64,000 nucleotides of DNA, from assembly GCF_025995235.1 (NCBI RefSeq), contig NZ_BAPT01000038.1, forward strand, positions 120,444 to 184,443, read 5' to 3'. This document shows, in pieces, positions 25,700 to 34,331 of the stretch (positions are counted from its first letter, which is position 1; each line of letters opens with the position of its first letter). Position numbers and translations under genes: made by a program. A model generated the notes under the pieces. The model did not search any database. It worked only from the letters and a program-made list of their open reading frames with translations, and was not told the DNA's origin. The DNA comes from Ameyamaea chiangmaiensis (GTDB lineage: Bacteria; Pseudomonadota; Alphaproteobacteria; Acetobacterales; Acetobacteraceae).

Positions 25700-26557
25700 T
25701 TACTGCGGCACGCCGAAAATATCTGCCAGCGTGCGTTCCATGGCATCGGCGGACAGCGTGCGGCCAAGCCACAGTTCGGCACCGATCACACCCTGGTTGA
25801 CCAGCATGCCCAGACCGTCGAGCACCGTGCAGCCGCGTGCCTTGGCATCGCGCAGGAAATGGGTCATCGGCGGGTTGGGAATCACGTCCGCGACGATGCA
25901 GCCGTCGTTCACGCCCTCGAGGGAGGCAGGCACACGCGCCTCCTTGTCGCCGAGGCCGATCGATGTCGCGTTGATGACCACGTCGACGTCCGATGGGACT
26001 GTCAGATCCCCGGACCAGACGATCGCTTCTGCGTCCGCCGGCGTGTTGTCGCGGACCAGCGAGGCAATGACGTCCGCCTTGTCGCGCGTGCGATTGGCGA
26101 CGGTGATATGCGCGACCCCGGCAAGGCCCAGTTCGACTGCGATCGCCCGCGCCGCGCCGCCGGCACCCAGCAACAGCACTTTTTTGCCTGACGGGTCGGT
26201 GACCGTCTTCAGGGACGCCAGAAAGCCCTTGCCGTCGGTATTGTCGCCCAGCAGACGCCCGTCGCGAATGCTGACGCAGTTGACGGCACCGATGATCCTG
26301 GCCGCGTCCGCCACCTCGTCCAGATGCTCGATGACGGCGACCTTGTGCGGAAGCGAACAGTTGAAGCCCACCCATTCCATGGCCACGGCACCGCGTACGG
26401 CGGCCCCCAGATGGTCGGCCGACACGTCACAGTTGATGTAGCGGGCGTCGATCCCATCATGCGCGTAGGCCGCCTCCATCATGGCGACGGTCGGATTGTC
26501 GCCGCACGGCGTTGAAAACGAACCTGTCAAAACGGCACGGAAATTTTTCTCGGTCAT
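25700..26557 (-). CDS. Shikimate dehydrogenase-family protein with altered substrate loop
   Basis: A 285-residue NAD(P)-dependent enzyme of the AroE/YdiB family. The catalytic Lys72 (NCSLPHK), Asn93, Asp108 (GDNTDGKGF) and the dinucleotide motif GAGGAAR (131-137) are present. The N-terminal shikimate-binding loop is not canonical: where AroE has a HSxSP motif, this protein reads GSFSTPCGDNP, so the two substrate-binding serines are not in their usual places. With a LacI regulator directly upstream and no aro gene beside it, a catabolic role on quinate or another cyclic polyol is more likely than aromatic biosynthesis. The ATG at 26557 has a strong AGGGAG Shine-Dalgarno. Longer starts are not supported. 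Confidence 0.85.
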   Translation of the reverse strand: MTEKNFRAVLTGSFSTPCGDNPTVAMMEAAYAHDGIDARYINCDVSADHLGAAVRGAVAMEWVGFNCSLPHKVAVIEHLDEVADAARIIGAVNCVSIRDGRLLGDNTDGKGFLASLKTVTDPSGKKVLLLGAGGAARAIAVELGLAGVAHITVANRTRDKADVIASLVRDNTPADAEAIVWSGDLTVPSDVDVVINATSIGLGDKEARVPASLEGVNDGCIVADVIPNPPMTHFLRDAKARGCTVLDGLGMLVNQGVIGAELWLGRTLSADAMERTLADIFGVPQ

Positions 26558-26584
26558 GATCTTGCTCCCTTGAAGCCGGACGGC

Positions 26585-26611
26585 ATCGTACTGGATTGCA
26601 TAGCTATGCAA
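26585..26611 (-). promoter_or_regulatory. LacI-type operator at the promoter of the shikimate-dehydrogenase-like gene
   Basis: TTGCATAGCTATGCAA at 26596-26611 is a perfect 16-bp palindrome. It lies between the LacI-family gene and the dehydrogenase-like gene, centred about 46 bases before the latter's ATG. On the minus strand a possible -10, TACGAT (26590-26585), follows five bases after it. LacI-family proteins bind such even palindromes, so this is a strong candidate operator for the adjacent regulator. Binding itself is inferred. Confidence 0.65.
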
Positions 26612-26649
26612 AAGCGGTGGTCGCGGAAAGGTTGCTTCGGCCTGTCCTC

Positions 26650-27675
26650 TTACGGGGACGGGGCGGCCCCGCGTTCGGTGCTGCGGCGTACGACCAGCGT
26701 CGCCTCGATGATTCGTGTGTGCGACGACGCGCGTTCCGTCCCACCAAGGACGGCCGCCAGAATTGCCAGCGCCGCGTCGACGAGAGCGTCGGTTCTCTGA
26801 TCGAAGGTCGTCAACTGATAGGCATTCCACGCGCCCTGTGGGATGTTGTCATAGCCGATCACCACCACGTCGCGCGGGCAGGACAGGTCGGCGTGATCGC
26901 GCAGGGCGTCCAGTGCGCCACAGGCCATCAGGTCATTGCTGCAGAACAGACCGTCCGGACGCAGTCCCCGGGCGAGAGCGTCGCGGATCACCGAGAACCC
27001 GCTGTCATACGTGTCGTCGCCTTGTAATTCCGTCACGCGCGCGCCGCCGGAAAGGGCGGCGAAACCGTCGAAGAACCCGCGCCGCCGTTCCCGCGAGGCC
27101 GCATTGCGCGGCGGACCGGCCAGCCATAGGGGACGGGTGACCCCGGCGGCCGCCATGACGCGCGCCGCACGCGCGCCGGAGGCGCGATTGTTCGACAGAA
27201 TGGTCGAGATGCCCGGTCCGGTGATGCCCGAGTTGAAGCAGATCGCGGGAATGGCGAGGTCGTTCAGTGCCTTGGCCGTCTCTCGGGTGCCGACGGCCAG
27301 AGCTGTGATGATCGCGTCGACGCGGTAGGCCGCAAGCTGGTCCAGAGCCGCATCGAGCATCAGGGCATCATCGATATGGACCAGCATCACCTGAAGTCCC
27401 GCCTTGCGCAGCGACGTCGTCAGATGGACGAGCGCGCCCGCATAGAACGGATTGGACAGGCCGCCGACCACGACGCCGATCATGCCCGACCGGCCCGACA
27501 GCATGATCGACGGTATCCGGTTGGGGCGATAGTTCAGCGCCGCCGCCGCATCGAGGACGCGCGTGCGTGTCTCGTCCGAAATGCTGGCCTTTTCGGAGAA
27601 CGCGCGCGAGACGGCCGACTGCGATACACCGGCGCGCCGGGCCACATCGATCGAGGTGACGGGTCGTTTGCTCAC
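26650..27675 (-). CDS. LacI-family transcriptional regulator
   Basis: A 341-residue repressor. Residues 6-55 are the helix-turn-helix and hinge (SIDVARRAGVSQSAVSRAFS, then YRPNRIPSIMLSGRS), followed by a periplasmic-binding-protein-like effector domain ending with dimer contacts such as ATLVVRRSTERG. It likely controls the downstream dehydrogenase-like gene through the palindrome at 26596-26611 and perhaps itself. The effector is not deducible, but a sugar or cyclic polyol fits the family. The gene ends 92 bases before the dehydrogenase-like gene. Confidence 0.93.
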   Translation of the reverse strand: MSKRPVTSIDVARRAGVSQSAVSRAFSEKASISDETRTRVLDAAAALNYRPNRIPSIMLSGRSGMIGVVVGGLSNPFYAGALVHLTTSLRKAGLQVMLVHIDDALMLDAALDQLAAYRVDAIITALAVGTRETAKALNDLAIPAICFNSGITGPGISTILSNNRASGARAARVMAAAGVTRPLWLAGPPRNAASRERRRGFFDGFAALSGGARVTELQGDDTYDSGFSVIRDALARGLRPDGLFCSNDLMACGALDALRDHADLSCPRDVVVIGYDNIPQGAWNAYQLTTFDQRTDALVDAALAILAAVLGGTERASSHTRIIEATLVVRRSTERGAAPSP

Positions 27676-27739
27676 GCCGTCTCAGTACGCGAAACCGGCG
27701 ACCGGCGGCAAGATGTCCGTCGGTTCGGGGCATGTCATG

Positions 27740-27773
27740 AAAAAAGCCGATCGTCCTGCGACGACCGGCTTTT
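27740..27773. terminator. Bidirectional intrinsic terminator
   Basis: An A-run, a stem (AAAAGCCG and TCGTC arms pairing with CGGCTTTT and GACGA, one internal mismatch, short CTGC loop) and a T-run make a hairpin that works on either strand. It sits just after the glucose dehydrogenase stop on the minus strand and before the LacI gene, so it mainly ends the glucose dehydrogenase message. Confidence 0.8.
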
Positions 27774-27806
27774 CCATCTGTTCGCACCTGTGCGCGGGTG
27801 GGGCGA

Positions 27807-30197
27807 TCAGTGTGCTTCGTCAGGCAGGCTGTAAGCGATGATGTAGTCGCCGAGCTTGGTGCCGAAGGAGCCATGGCCACCATCGGCGGTGACGATGAAC
27901 TGCTTGCCGCCGACGGCATAGGTCATCGGGGTCGACTGGCCGCCGGCCGGCAGGCGGTCTTCCCACAGCGTCTTGCCGGTGGTCACGTCATAGGCGCGGA
28001 TGTAACGGTCCAGAGTCGCCGTCAGAAACGCGATATTACCGGCGGTGACCAGCGGGCCGCCCAGCGACGGCACGCCCACCTTGAAGCCGACCGGGATGGG
28101 CGAGCTGTCACGGGTCGTGCCGTTGCGATGTTTCCACACGATCGTGTTGGTCTTCAGGTCGACGCCCGCGATGAAGCCCCAGCCGGGCTCCTTGCACGGA
28201 ATTCCGATCGGCGACAGCAGCGGGTTCAGCGTGACGCCATAGGGCACGCCATACTGCGGCTGAACCCCGGACTCGCCGCCCGTGCCGCCTGCGCCGGTCG
28301 GCGGGTTCGCCGGATTGCCCGGGCCGCGCGGGATCAGGCGCGACACGAAAGGAATGGCGATCGGGTTGGCGATGGCAATCTGGCGCTGCGGGTCAACCGC
28401 CAGGCCGCCCCATTCGAACATGCCCAGATTGCCCGGGAACACCAGTGTGCCCTGCAGCGACGGCGGCGTGAACGGACCGTCGTAACGCAGGCGCTTGAAG
28501 ATGATGCGGCAGGCGAGTTCGTCGAACATCGTCGCACCCCACATGTCCGCGTCCGTCAGCTTCGCCTTCGGGCGGAACGTCAGGTCGGAAAAGGGCTGTG
28601 TGGGCGAGAGGTGATCGCCCGGTGCTGCACCCTGCGGCACGGGGGTCTCGGGCGCACCGACGATCGGGGTGCCGGTGCGGCGGTCGAGCACGAAGATGTT
28701 GCCCGTCTTGGCCGGAGCATAGAGTGCGGGCACCACGGTGCCGTCGTCACGATGGATGTCGATCAGGCTGGGCTGCGACGGGATGTCCATGTCCCACAGG
28801 TCGTGATGCACCGTCTGGTAGGACCAGGCGAGTTTACCCGTGTCAGCGTCCAGCGCCACGATGCTGCTGGCATAACGCTCCATGTCCGGGGTGCGGTTGC
28901 CGCCCCAGATGTCGGGGGTCTGCACGCCGGTCGGCAGATAGACCATGTTCAGCTTCGGGTCGTAGGATGCGGTGATCCAGACGTTGGGCGAGTTCGGCGT
29001 ATACTTATGGTCCGGCGAAGGGGCCTGGTTCGGATCGGGATTGCCCGTGTCGAACGACCAGACCAGCTTGCCGGTGTAGACATCATAGCCGCGCGTGACG
29101 CCCGAGGGCTCATGCGTGGAATAGTTGTCGGTCACGGCGCCGGACACGACCAGGATCTTGTCCGTCACGACCGGAGGCGAGGTCGGCTCATACATGCCGA
29201 CCGTGGTGACGGGCATATTGGTCTGAAGGTTCAGTTCACCATCATTGGCAAAGCCGTGGCAGCGCTCGCCGGTGTCGGCGTTGAGCGCGAACATGCGGCC
29301 GTCATTGGTCGGCAGGAAGATACGATGCGCGCAGTCGTCCGGGGCAGGGGTGCCGTCGATCGTCTGGGCGTCGGCCTTCGTCTCGTGGTAGGAGACGCCG
29401 CGGCAGGTCATGTGCTGGAAGCCGGCGTTGTAGACCAGCTTGGGATCGAACTTCCATTTCAGCTTGCCGGTCGCAGCATCAAGCGCCCAGAGGATCTGGT
29501 GGGGCGAGCATAGGTACAGCGTGTCGCGCACCTTGATCGGCGTGACCTCATCGGTGATTTCACCCGGGTCGTTCGGCCCCTTGAGGTCGTGCGTGCGGAA
29601 CACCCAGGCGACCTTCAGGCGCCCGACGTTCGACGCATTGACCTGCTTGAGCGGCGAGAAGCGATCGCCGAACTGCGTGCGGCCATACGCGTGCCAGTCT
29701 TCGTCGGGCTGGTCGTCAGCATCGGCCGGGGTCGGCGCGTTGGCCGACACCTGTGGCAACTGGCCCGCGATGTCCTGCGGGTCCTGCGTCAGGGAAACAA
29801 GCACGACGACAGCCGCCACGCCCAGGCTCGCGGCGAGGGGAAGGGTCGTGCTGGCCCGCGCACCCAGCGAACGGGTGACGAACGGCAGCAGCAGAAGGAT
29901 GCCCAGCGGCACAAGCACGTCGCCGCGCGGGGCCAGCGCCCAGAAGTCGAGGCCGACTTCCTGTACCGCCCACGCCATCGTGCCGAGCAGCAGCACGCTG
30001 TAGACCCACAAGGACGCGGCCGAGCGTCGATACAGAAGGCCCGCGGTGACCAGAAGTGCTGCCCCGCAGATCACGTAATACGCCGAGCCACCCAGCGTCG
30101 CGAGCCACAGGCCCCCGCCGAAGAGAGCCAGACCGATCAGGCCGAAGAGGGCCGAGAGAAGCGCAGGCCAGAGGCCGGGTCGCGGAGAGGGGGCCAT
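27807..30197 (-). CDS. gcd: Membrane-bound PQQ-dependent glucose dehydrogenase
   Basis: A 796-residue quinoprotein, the same length as E. coli Gcd. The first 140 residues hold about five membrane segments that anchor it and carry electrons to ubiquinone. From DEDWHAYGRTQFGDRFSPLKQV onward is an eight-bladed propeller facing the periplasm, with YQTVHHDLWDMDIPSQP and FVLDRRTGTPIVG near the PQQ/calcium site. It oxidises glucose to glucono-delta-lactone outside the cytoplasm, the hallmark reaction of acetic acid bacteria. No pqq biosynthesis genes are present in the window. The gene is followed by a good intrinsic terminator and preceded by about 190 bases of promoter region. Confidence 0.97.
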   Translation of the reverse strand: MAPSPRPGLWPALLSALFGLIGLALFGGGLWLATLGGSAYYVICGAALLVTAGLLYRRSAASLWVYSVLLLGTMAWAVQEVGLDFWALAPRGDVLVPLGILLLLPFVTRSLGARASTTLPLAASLGVAAVVVLVSLTQDPQDIAGQLPQVSANAPTPADADDQPDEDWHAYGRTQFGDRFSPLKQVNASNVGRLKVAWVFRTHDLKGPNDPGEITDEVTPIKVRDTLYLCSPHQILWALDAATGKLKWKFDPKLVYNAGFQHMTCRGVSYHETKADAQTIDGTPAPDDCAHRIFLPTNDGRMFALNADTGERCHGFANDGELNLQTNMPVTTVGMYEPTSPPVVTDKILVVSGAVTDNYSTHEPSGVTRGYDVYTGKLVWSFDTGNPDPNQAPSPDHKYTPNSPNVWITASYDPKLNMVYLPTGVQTPDIWGGNRTPDMERYASSIVALDADTGKLAWSYQTVHHDLWDMDIPSQPSLIDIHRDDGTVVPALYAPAKTGNIFVLDRRTGTPIVGAPETPVPQGAAPGDHLSPTQPFSDLTFRPKAKLTDADMWGATMFDELACRIIFKRLRYDGPFTPPSLQGTLVFPGNLGMFEWGGLAVDPQRQIAIANPIAIPFVSRLIPRGPGNPANPPTGAGGTGGESGVQPQYGVPYGVTLNPLLSPIGIPCKEPGWGFIAGVDLKTNTIVWKHRNGTTRDSSPIPVGFKVGVPSLGGPLVTAGNIAFLTATLDRYIRAYDVTTGKTLWEDRLPAGGQSTPMTYAVGGKQFIVTADGGHGSFGTKLGDYIIAYSLPDEAH

Positions 30198-30388
30198 TGT
30201 CTACCTTATGTGTTGCAGAGCGGCACGGCGCCGAAGGCTGTCATGTCCAGAAAGGGCTTGCGTTGCGCTGTAGCGCACTCTGGATCGATCCGAAAGCGTC
30301 CGGACGGCGGTAAACGGCCCTGATCCCGGACATCAGGGCGCCCGTTCCGCCGCGGCGAAACGGGAGGAAAGCGAGGCGGTGAAAGCGC

Positions 30389-31867
30389 CTATCTCGCCTG
30401 CAGGATGGTTTTCAGCACCGCGCGCGCGCCCTGCGTCTCGACCCCGGATCGCGTTTTCGTGAACAGTTCGACAAAGGCCGGAGCGTCGCTCAGGCCCCAT
30501 CCGGCGAAGGCGGACATCTCGAGTGCGCGCGCCGGATCGGGGTCGGCGGCCAGGACACGGTCCTCGTCCGACAGATGGGGTTCGGTCACGCGGAAGCTTT
30601 CGCCTGAGTCGTCCTTGCCCCCCAGATGACGCACGAAGCACGCGATTTCGAACGCGATGCGTCGCATGTCACCGCCCTTGGCCAGCACACCCTCTGCGGT
30701 GTCGCGCAGGAAGGTCGGCAGTTTGGAGGCGCCGTCGGAGGCGATACGTTCGAGTTGGTCCTGGATAGCGGGATTGCGGAAACGCTGCAGAAGCAGATGC
30801 CCGTATTCATTGATCGAGATGCCCGGAGGTGCCGTCAGCAGCGGTTCCGCGTCATAGGCCAGGAACTGTTCGATATAGGCGATCATGTCGTCACTGCGCA
30901 TCGCGTCGCACATGATCCGGTATCCCATCAGCAGGGCCGGATAGGCGATCATGGAGTGCGATGCGTTGAGCATCCGCAGCTTCACCTGCTCGTAGGGATC
31001 GACGTCGCTGGTGAACTGCACGCCCACGCGCTCCAGCGCCGGGCGTCCGGCGCAGAACGTGTCCTCGATCACCCACTGGATGAAGTCTTCGCAGAAGACG
31101 GGCACGTGATCCTCGAAACCGCTGGCGGCATCGAGTCGCAATACGTCGTCGGCGGACGTGGCGGGGGTGATGCGATCGACCATTGCGTTCGGGAACGAGA
31201 CGTTGGCCTCGATCCAGGCGCCCAGTTCGGCGTCACGCGCGTTGGCATAGGTGGTGAACGCCGTCCGCGCGACGCGGCCGTTATGGCGCAGATTGTCACA
31301 CGACAGCACCGTGAATGGGCCGACTCCCTTGTCGCGGCGAACGCGCAGGGCCTCGGTCACCATGCCGAAGACGGTCTCGGGCACCGCGCGCTGCAGGTCG
31401 TCGACGATGGCGGGCGCATCGAGCATAAACCGGCCGTGCTCGTCGATGTTGTAGCCGCCCTCGGTGACCGTCAGGGAGACGATCTTGATGGCAGGGTCCG
31501 TCAACCGGGCGATCGCGCCGGCTCGATCGTCGGGGGCGAAAAGATACTCGATGATCGAGCCGACGATCTGGACCTGCGGCTCCGTGTCCGGCGGGCACGT
31601 GGTCAGCGTGTAGAGGCCGTCCTGTTCATGCATCGCCTGCGCTTTCGCGCGTTCGGTCGCGTTGTCGACCACGCCGATCCCGACAAGCCCCCACTGGCGC
31701 TGGTCCTCGTCACGCAGCAGACGGTCGAGATAGACGGCCTGATGGGCACGATGGAAGTTGCCGACGCTCAGATGCGCGATCCCCGCGGTCACGGTTTCAC
31801 GCGGGTAGGAGGGCAGGGCCACGCGCGAGGGCGGTGTGGACAGAACGCTCTTGTCGAGTTTGGACAT
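30389..31867 (-). CDS. Mannitol dehydrogenase-family polyol dehydrogenase
   Basis: A 492-residue NAD(P)-dependent polyol-specific long-chain dehydrogenase. The N-terminal nucleotide site includes HLSVGNFHRAHQ. The catalytic set Lys296, Asn301 and His304 (VKLRMLNASHSM) matches the Lys295/Asn300/His303 set of Pseudomonas mannitol 2-dehydrogenase. LSCDNLRHNG and SFPNAMVDRITP are further family marks. It interconverts mannitol and fructose, or a related uronate pair, in the cytoplasm. Mannitol/fructose is most likely given the polyol-rich metabolism of acetic acid bacteria, but fructuronate reductase relatives are similar. It may share a transcript with the upstream small gene, about 100 bases away. 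Confidence 0.92.
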   Translation of the reverse strand: MSKLDKSVLSTPPSRVALPSYPRETVTAGIAHLSVGNFHRAHQAVYLDRLLRDEDQRQWGLVGIGVVDNATERAKAQAMHEQDGLYTLTTCPPDTEPQVQIVGSIIEYLFAPDDRAGAIARLTDPAIKIVSLTVTEGGYNIDEHGRFMLDAPAIVDDLQRAVPETVFGMVTEALRVRRDKGVGPFTVLSCDNLRHNGRVARTAFTTYANARDAELGAWIEANVSFPNAMVDRITPATSADDVLRLDAASGFEDHVPVFCEDFIQWVIEDTFCAGRPALERVGVQFTSDVDPYEQVKLRMLNASHSMIAYPALLMGYRIMCDAMRSDDMIAYIEQFLAYDAEPLLTAPPGISINEYGHLLLQRFRNPAIQDQLERIASDGASKLPTFLRDTAEGVLAKGGDMRRIAFEIACFVRHLGGKDDSGESFRVTEPHLSDEDRVLAADPDPARALEMSAFAGWGLSDAPAFVELFTKTRSGVETQGARAVLKTILQAR

Positions 31868-31966
31868 GGTCAGTTTCCCAGGACCGGCCGCGTGGTCGTG
31901 CGGCCTGATCAGATGTGTCTACGTCGGGAACGCGACACGGCTAAGGGGGGCTGACACATAAATCCG

Positions 31967-32308
31967 TCACGACTGCGGGAGAGCGCCCCGATCGCCCTGG
32001 TTGGGGCGCAAATACCGCGCCAGCAGGGCGCGATATTCCGTCTCTCCGGGGCCGTCCGCCGCGACCTCGCCGGCGCGTCGATACCAGTAGCGCGCGTTGG
32101 ACATGTCTCCCTCCCTGCGATGAAGATAGGCATGGACGTGACATGCCGGTGGCGTCAGTCCCTCCTCGACCAGAGCATGGGCGGTCTGCCAGTCGCCGCG
32201 TGCGTCATGCCAGAGTGCCAGAAGGTGGTCGGGAAGGCCCGGCGGCGGCGCGGGGTCGGCCAGGGACAGGTCGAAAGCCTCCATCGTCATGGGGGTGTAT
32301 GTGTGCAT
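31967..32308 (-). CDS. Conserved hypothetical small protein
   Basis: A 113-residue soluble protein with the recognisable pattern LPDHLLALWHDARGDWQTAHALVE, then HAYLHRREGDMSNARYWYRRAG. I have seen this arrangement in short uncharacterised proteobacterial proteins, and the two helical hairpins resemble a pair of TPR-like repeats. No function is known to me. Possible starts are 32308, 32290 and 32284. AAGGA upstream of 32308 gives it a slight edge. It is divergent from rpmI. Confidence 0.75.
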   Translation of the reverse strand: MHTYTPMTMEAFDLSLADPAPPPGLPDHLLALWHDARGDWQTAHALVEEGLTPPACHVHAYLHRREGDMSNARYWYRRAGEVAADGPGETEYRALLARYLRPNQGDRGALPQS

Positions 32309-32495
32309 GCGGGCCTGATCCTTCGGGTGAACGCGGTGCTTATGCTTGCATCGCCGGGAGTGGTGGTCTATGAGGCGCCACGCACACGCGACCGGGCCTG
32401 TAAGGGCATGCCCGGCCGTGCGCAGTCGCGTTCCTGTCGTGCCTCATTGATGATGGGGTGACGGTCGCCGCGATCCAGAGTGTAAGGAGATGAAA

Positions 32496-32699
32496 ATGCC
32501 CAAGATGAAGACCAAGTCGTCGGTCAAGAAGCGGTTCAAGATCACCGCGACCGGCAAGGTGCTCGCGGGTCCGGGTAACAAGCGCCACGGCCTGATCAAT
32601 CGGTCCCAGAAGATGAAGCGTACCAACCGTGGTTCGCAGACCCTGACGGAAATGGACGGGCGCACTGTGAAGCAGTGGGCCCCCTACGGACTGGCCTGA
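32496..32699 (+). CDS. rpmI: Ribosomal protein bL35
   Basis: A 67-residue bL35, basic throughout, with MPKMKTKSSVKKRFK at the start and GNKRHGLINRSQKMKR in the middle. I chose the ATG at 32496 because AAGGAG (32484-32489) is six bases upstream. An ATG two codons earlier is too close. It is followed after 15 bases by rplT. infC, which often precedes rpmI, is not present here. Confidence 0.97.
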   Translation: MPKMKTKSSVKKRFKITATGKVLAGPGNKRHGLINRSQKMKRTNRGSQTLTEMDGRTVKQWAPYGLA

Positions 32700-32714
32700 A
32701 GGAGCATCTGAGCT

Positions 32715-33071
32715 ATGGCACGAGTTAAACGGGGTGTTACCACCCACGCACGTCACGCAAAGGTTCTGGAGCTCGCCAAGGGCTACCGCGGTCGTTCGTC
32801 GACCAACTATCGCATCGCACTGGAGCGCGTCGAAAAGGCGCTGCGCTATGCGTATCGCGACCGTCGCAACAAGAAGCGCGAGTTCCGCGCGCTGTGGATC
32901 CAGCGTATCAACGCCGCCGTGCGTGAACACGGTCTGACCTACAGCAAGTTCATCAACGGTCTGGACAAGGCCGGGATCGAGATCGACCGCAAGGTTCTCG
33001 CCGCCATCGCGTATGACGATGCCGCGACCTTCGCCGAAATCGTCAAGAAGGCGCAGGCCGCTCTGGGCTGA
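32715..33071 (+). CDS. rplT: Ribosomal protein bL20
   Basis: A 118-residue bL20, an early-assembling 23S rRNA-binding protein of the large subunit. The N-terminal basic extension (MARVKRGVTTHARHAKVLELAKGY) and RRNKKREFRALWIQRINAAVR are typical. An AAGGAGC Shine-Dalgarno follows the rpmI stop. A strong intrinsic terminator lies 45 bases downstream, separating it from pheST. Confidence 0.98.
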   Translation: MARVKRGVTTHARHAKVLELAKGYRGRSSTNYRIALERVEKALRYAYRDRRNKKREFRALWIQRINAAVREHGLTYSKFINGLDKAGIEIDRKVLAAIAYDDAATFAEIVKKAQAALG

Positions 33072-33115
33072 GCCGTCGTCCGGCCGGCGGCCGCGCGGCT
33101 CCGGTGGATCGACAC

Positions 33116-33151
33116 GAAAACGGGCTGCTCCGCGAGGGGCGGCCCGTTTTC
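33116..33151 (+). terminator. Intrinsic terminator after rplT
   Basis: GAAAACGGGC (33116-33125) pairs perfectly with GCCCGTTTTC (33142-33151) around an inner TGCTC/GGGGC region, and the T-rich arm is followed by ATTTCC. It ends the rpmI-rplT message. Incomplete termination could feed pheST. Confidence 0.85.
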
Positions 33152-33257
33152 ATTTCCGCGTCATGCGTCTATGTCATGCGCCATGACCCCGGCCGAGAGG
33201 CCGCATTGCACCGACGGCGGCGCGCGTCGGCCGACACGACACAGACCGCGAGGTTCC

Positions 33258-34328
33258 ATGAGCGACGATCTCGATACACTCCGGAATGACACGCTGCAGG
33301 CGCTGGCCCAGGCCACCGACCAGCGTACATGGGACGGCATCCGCGTGGCGACGCTGGGCAAGTCCGGCCGGCTGACGGCACTGCTGAAAGAGCTGGGGCG
33401 CATGTCGCCGGACGAACGCAAGGTCCGGGGTGCAGCCGTGAACCGGCTTCGCGACGAACTCGGCCGCGCGATCGAGGCCCGTGGGCAGGAGATCGAGGCG
33501 GCAGCCCTGGACGCGCGTCTGGCCGCCGAGCGCATCGACGTGACCATGCCCTATCCGGAGCAGCCGCGCGGTCTGATCCACCCGATCAGCCGCACGGTCG
33601 ACGAGATGGCGGCGATCTTCGGCGCCATGGGATTTTCGGTTGCCGAGGGTCCCGACATCGAGACCGACTGGCATAATTTCGCCGCACTCAACACGCCCGC
33701 GCACCATCCCGCCCGCACCGATCACGACACGTTCTACCTGCCCACGCCTGATGGCGAGACGGGCGAGCGCGTCCTGCGGACCCAGACGTCGGGCGTGCAG
33801 ATCCGCACGATGCTGAGCCAGGAGCCGCCGATCCGCATCATCGCGCCGGGCCGCACCTATCGCGCCGACCACGACGCGACCCATTCGCCGATGTTCCATC
33901 AGTGCGAGGGGCTGGTGATCGACCGTGATATCACGCTGGGTCACCTGAAGGGCTGCCTGATCGAGTTCCTGCGCGCCTTCTTCGACAAGCCCGAGCTGCC
34001 GGTGCGTTTTCGCGCGTCGTACTTCCCGTTCACCGAACCGTCGATGGAGGTCGATATCGGCTGGTCGCGCCGCACCGGCGAGATCGGCGGCGGTGGCGAC
34101 TGGCTGGAGGTTCTGGGCTCGGGGATGGTGCACCCGCGCGTGCTGGCCAATTGCGGGCTCGACCCGCGCGTGTGGCAGGGTTTTGCCTTCGGCATGGGGA
34201 TCGAGCGTCTGACGATGCTCAAGAACGGTATCCCCGACCTGCGCTCGTTCTACGAAAGCGACGTTCGCTGGCTGCGGCATTTCGGCACCAGCCCCCTGTC
34301 GCCCGCCCTGCTGCATGAGGGATTCTGA
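33258..34328 (+). CDS. pheS: Phenylalanyl-tRNA synthetase alpha subunit
   Basis: A 356-residue class II synthetase subunit with the N-terminal coiled coil (about 1-90), then the catalytic core: MAAIFGAMGFSVAEGPDIE, the motif 2 region RIIAPGRTYRADHDATHSPMFHQCEG and motif 3 GFAFGMGIERLTML. It works as an alpha2beta2 tetramer with PheT, encoded three bases downstream. I used the ATG at 33258 (MSDDLDTL), preceded by GAGG. The longer frame upstream has no family similarity. Confidence 0.98.
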   Translation: MSDDLDTLRNDTLQALAQATDQRTWDGIRVATLGKSGRLTALLKELGRMSPDERKVRGAAVNRLRDELGRAIEARGQEIEAAALDARLAAERIDVTMPYPEQPRGLIHPISRTVDEMAAIFGAMGFSVAEGPDIETDWHNFAALNTPAHHPARTDHDTFYLPTPDGETGERVLRTQTSGVQIRTMLSQEPPIRIIAPGRTYRADHDATHSPMFHQCEGLVIDRDITLGHLKGCLIEFLRAFFDKPELPVRFRASYFPFTEPSMEVDIGWSRRTGEIGGGGDWLEVLGSGMVHPRVLANCGLDPRVWQGFAFGMGIERLTMLKNGIPDLRSFYESDVRWLRHFGTSPLSPALLHEGF

Positions 34329-34331
34329 GCC

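Noticed and set aside
27798..29513. 571-residue plus-strand frame
   Set aside because: Antisense of the PQQ glucose dehydrogenase, which is complete and of normal length.
33072..33257. Phe-rich leader peptide attenuator before pheS
   Set aside because: The hairpin here is explained as the rplT terminator. I found no short ORF with clustered Phe codons.
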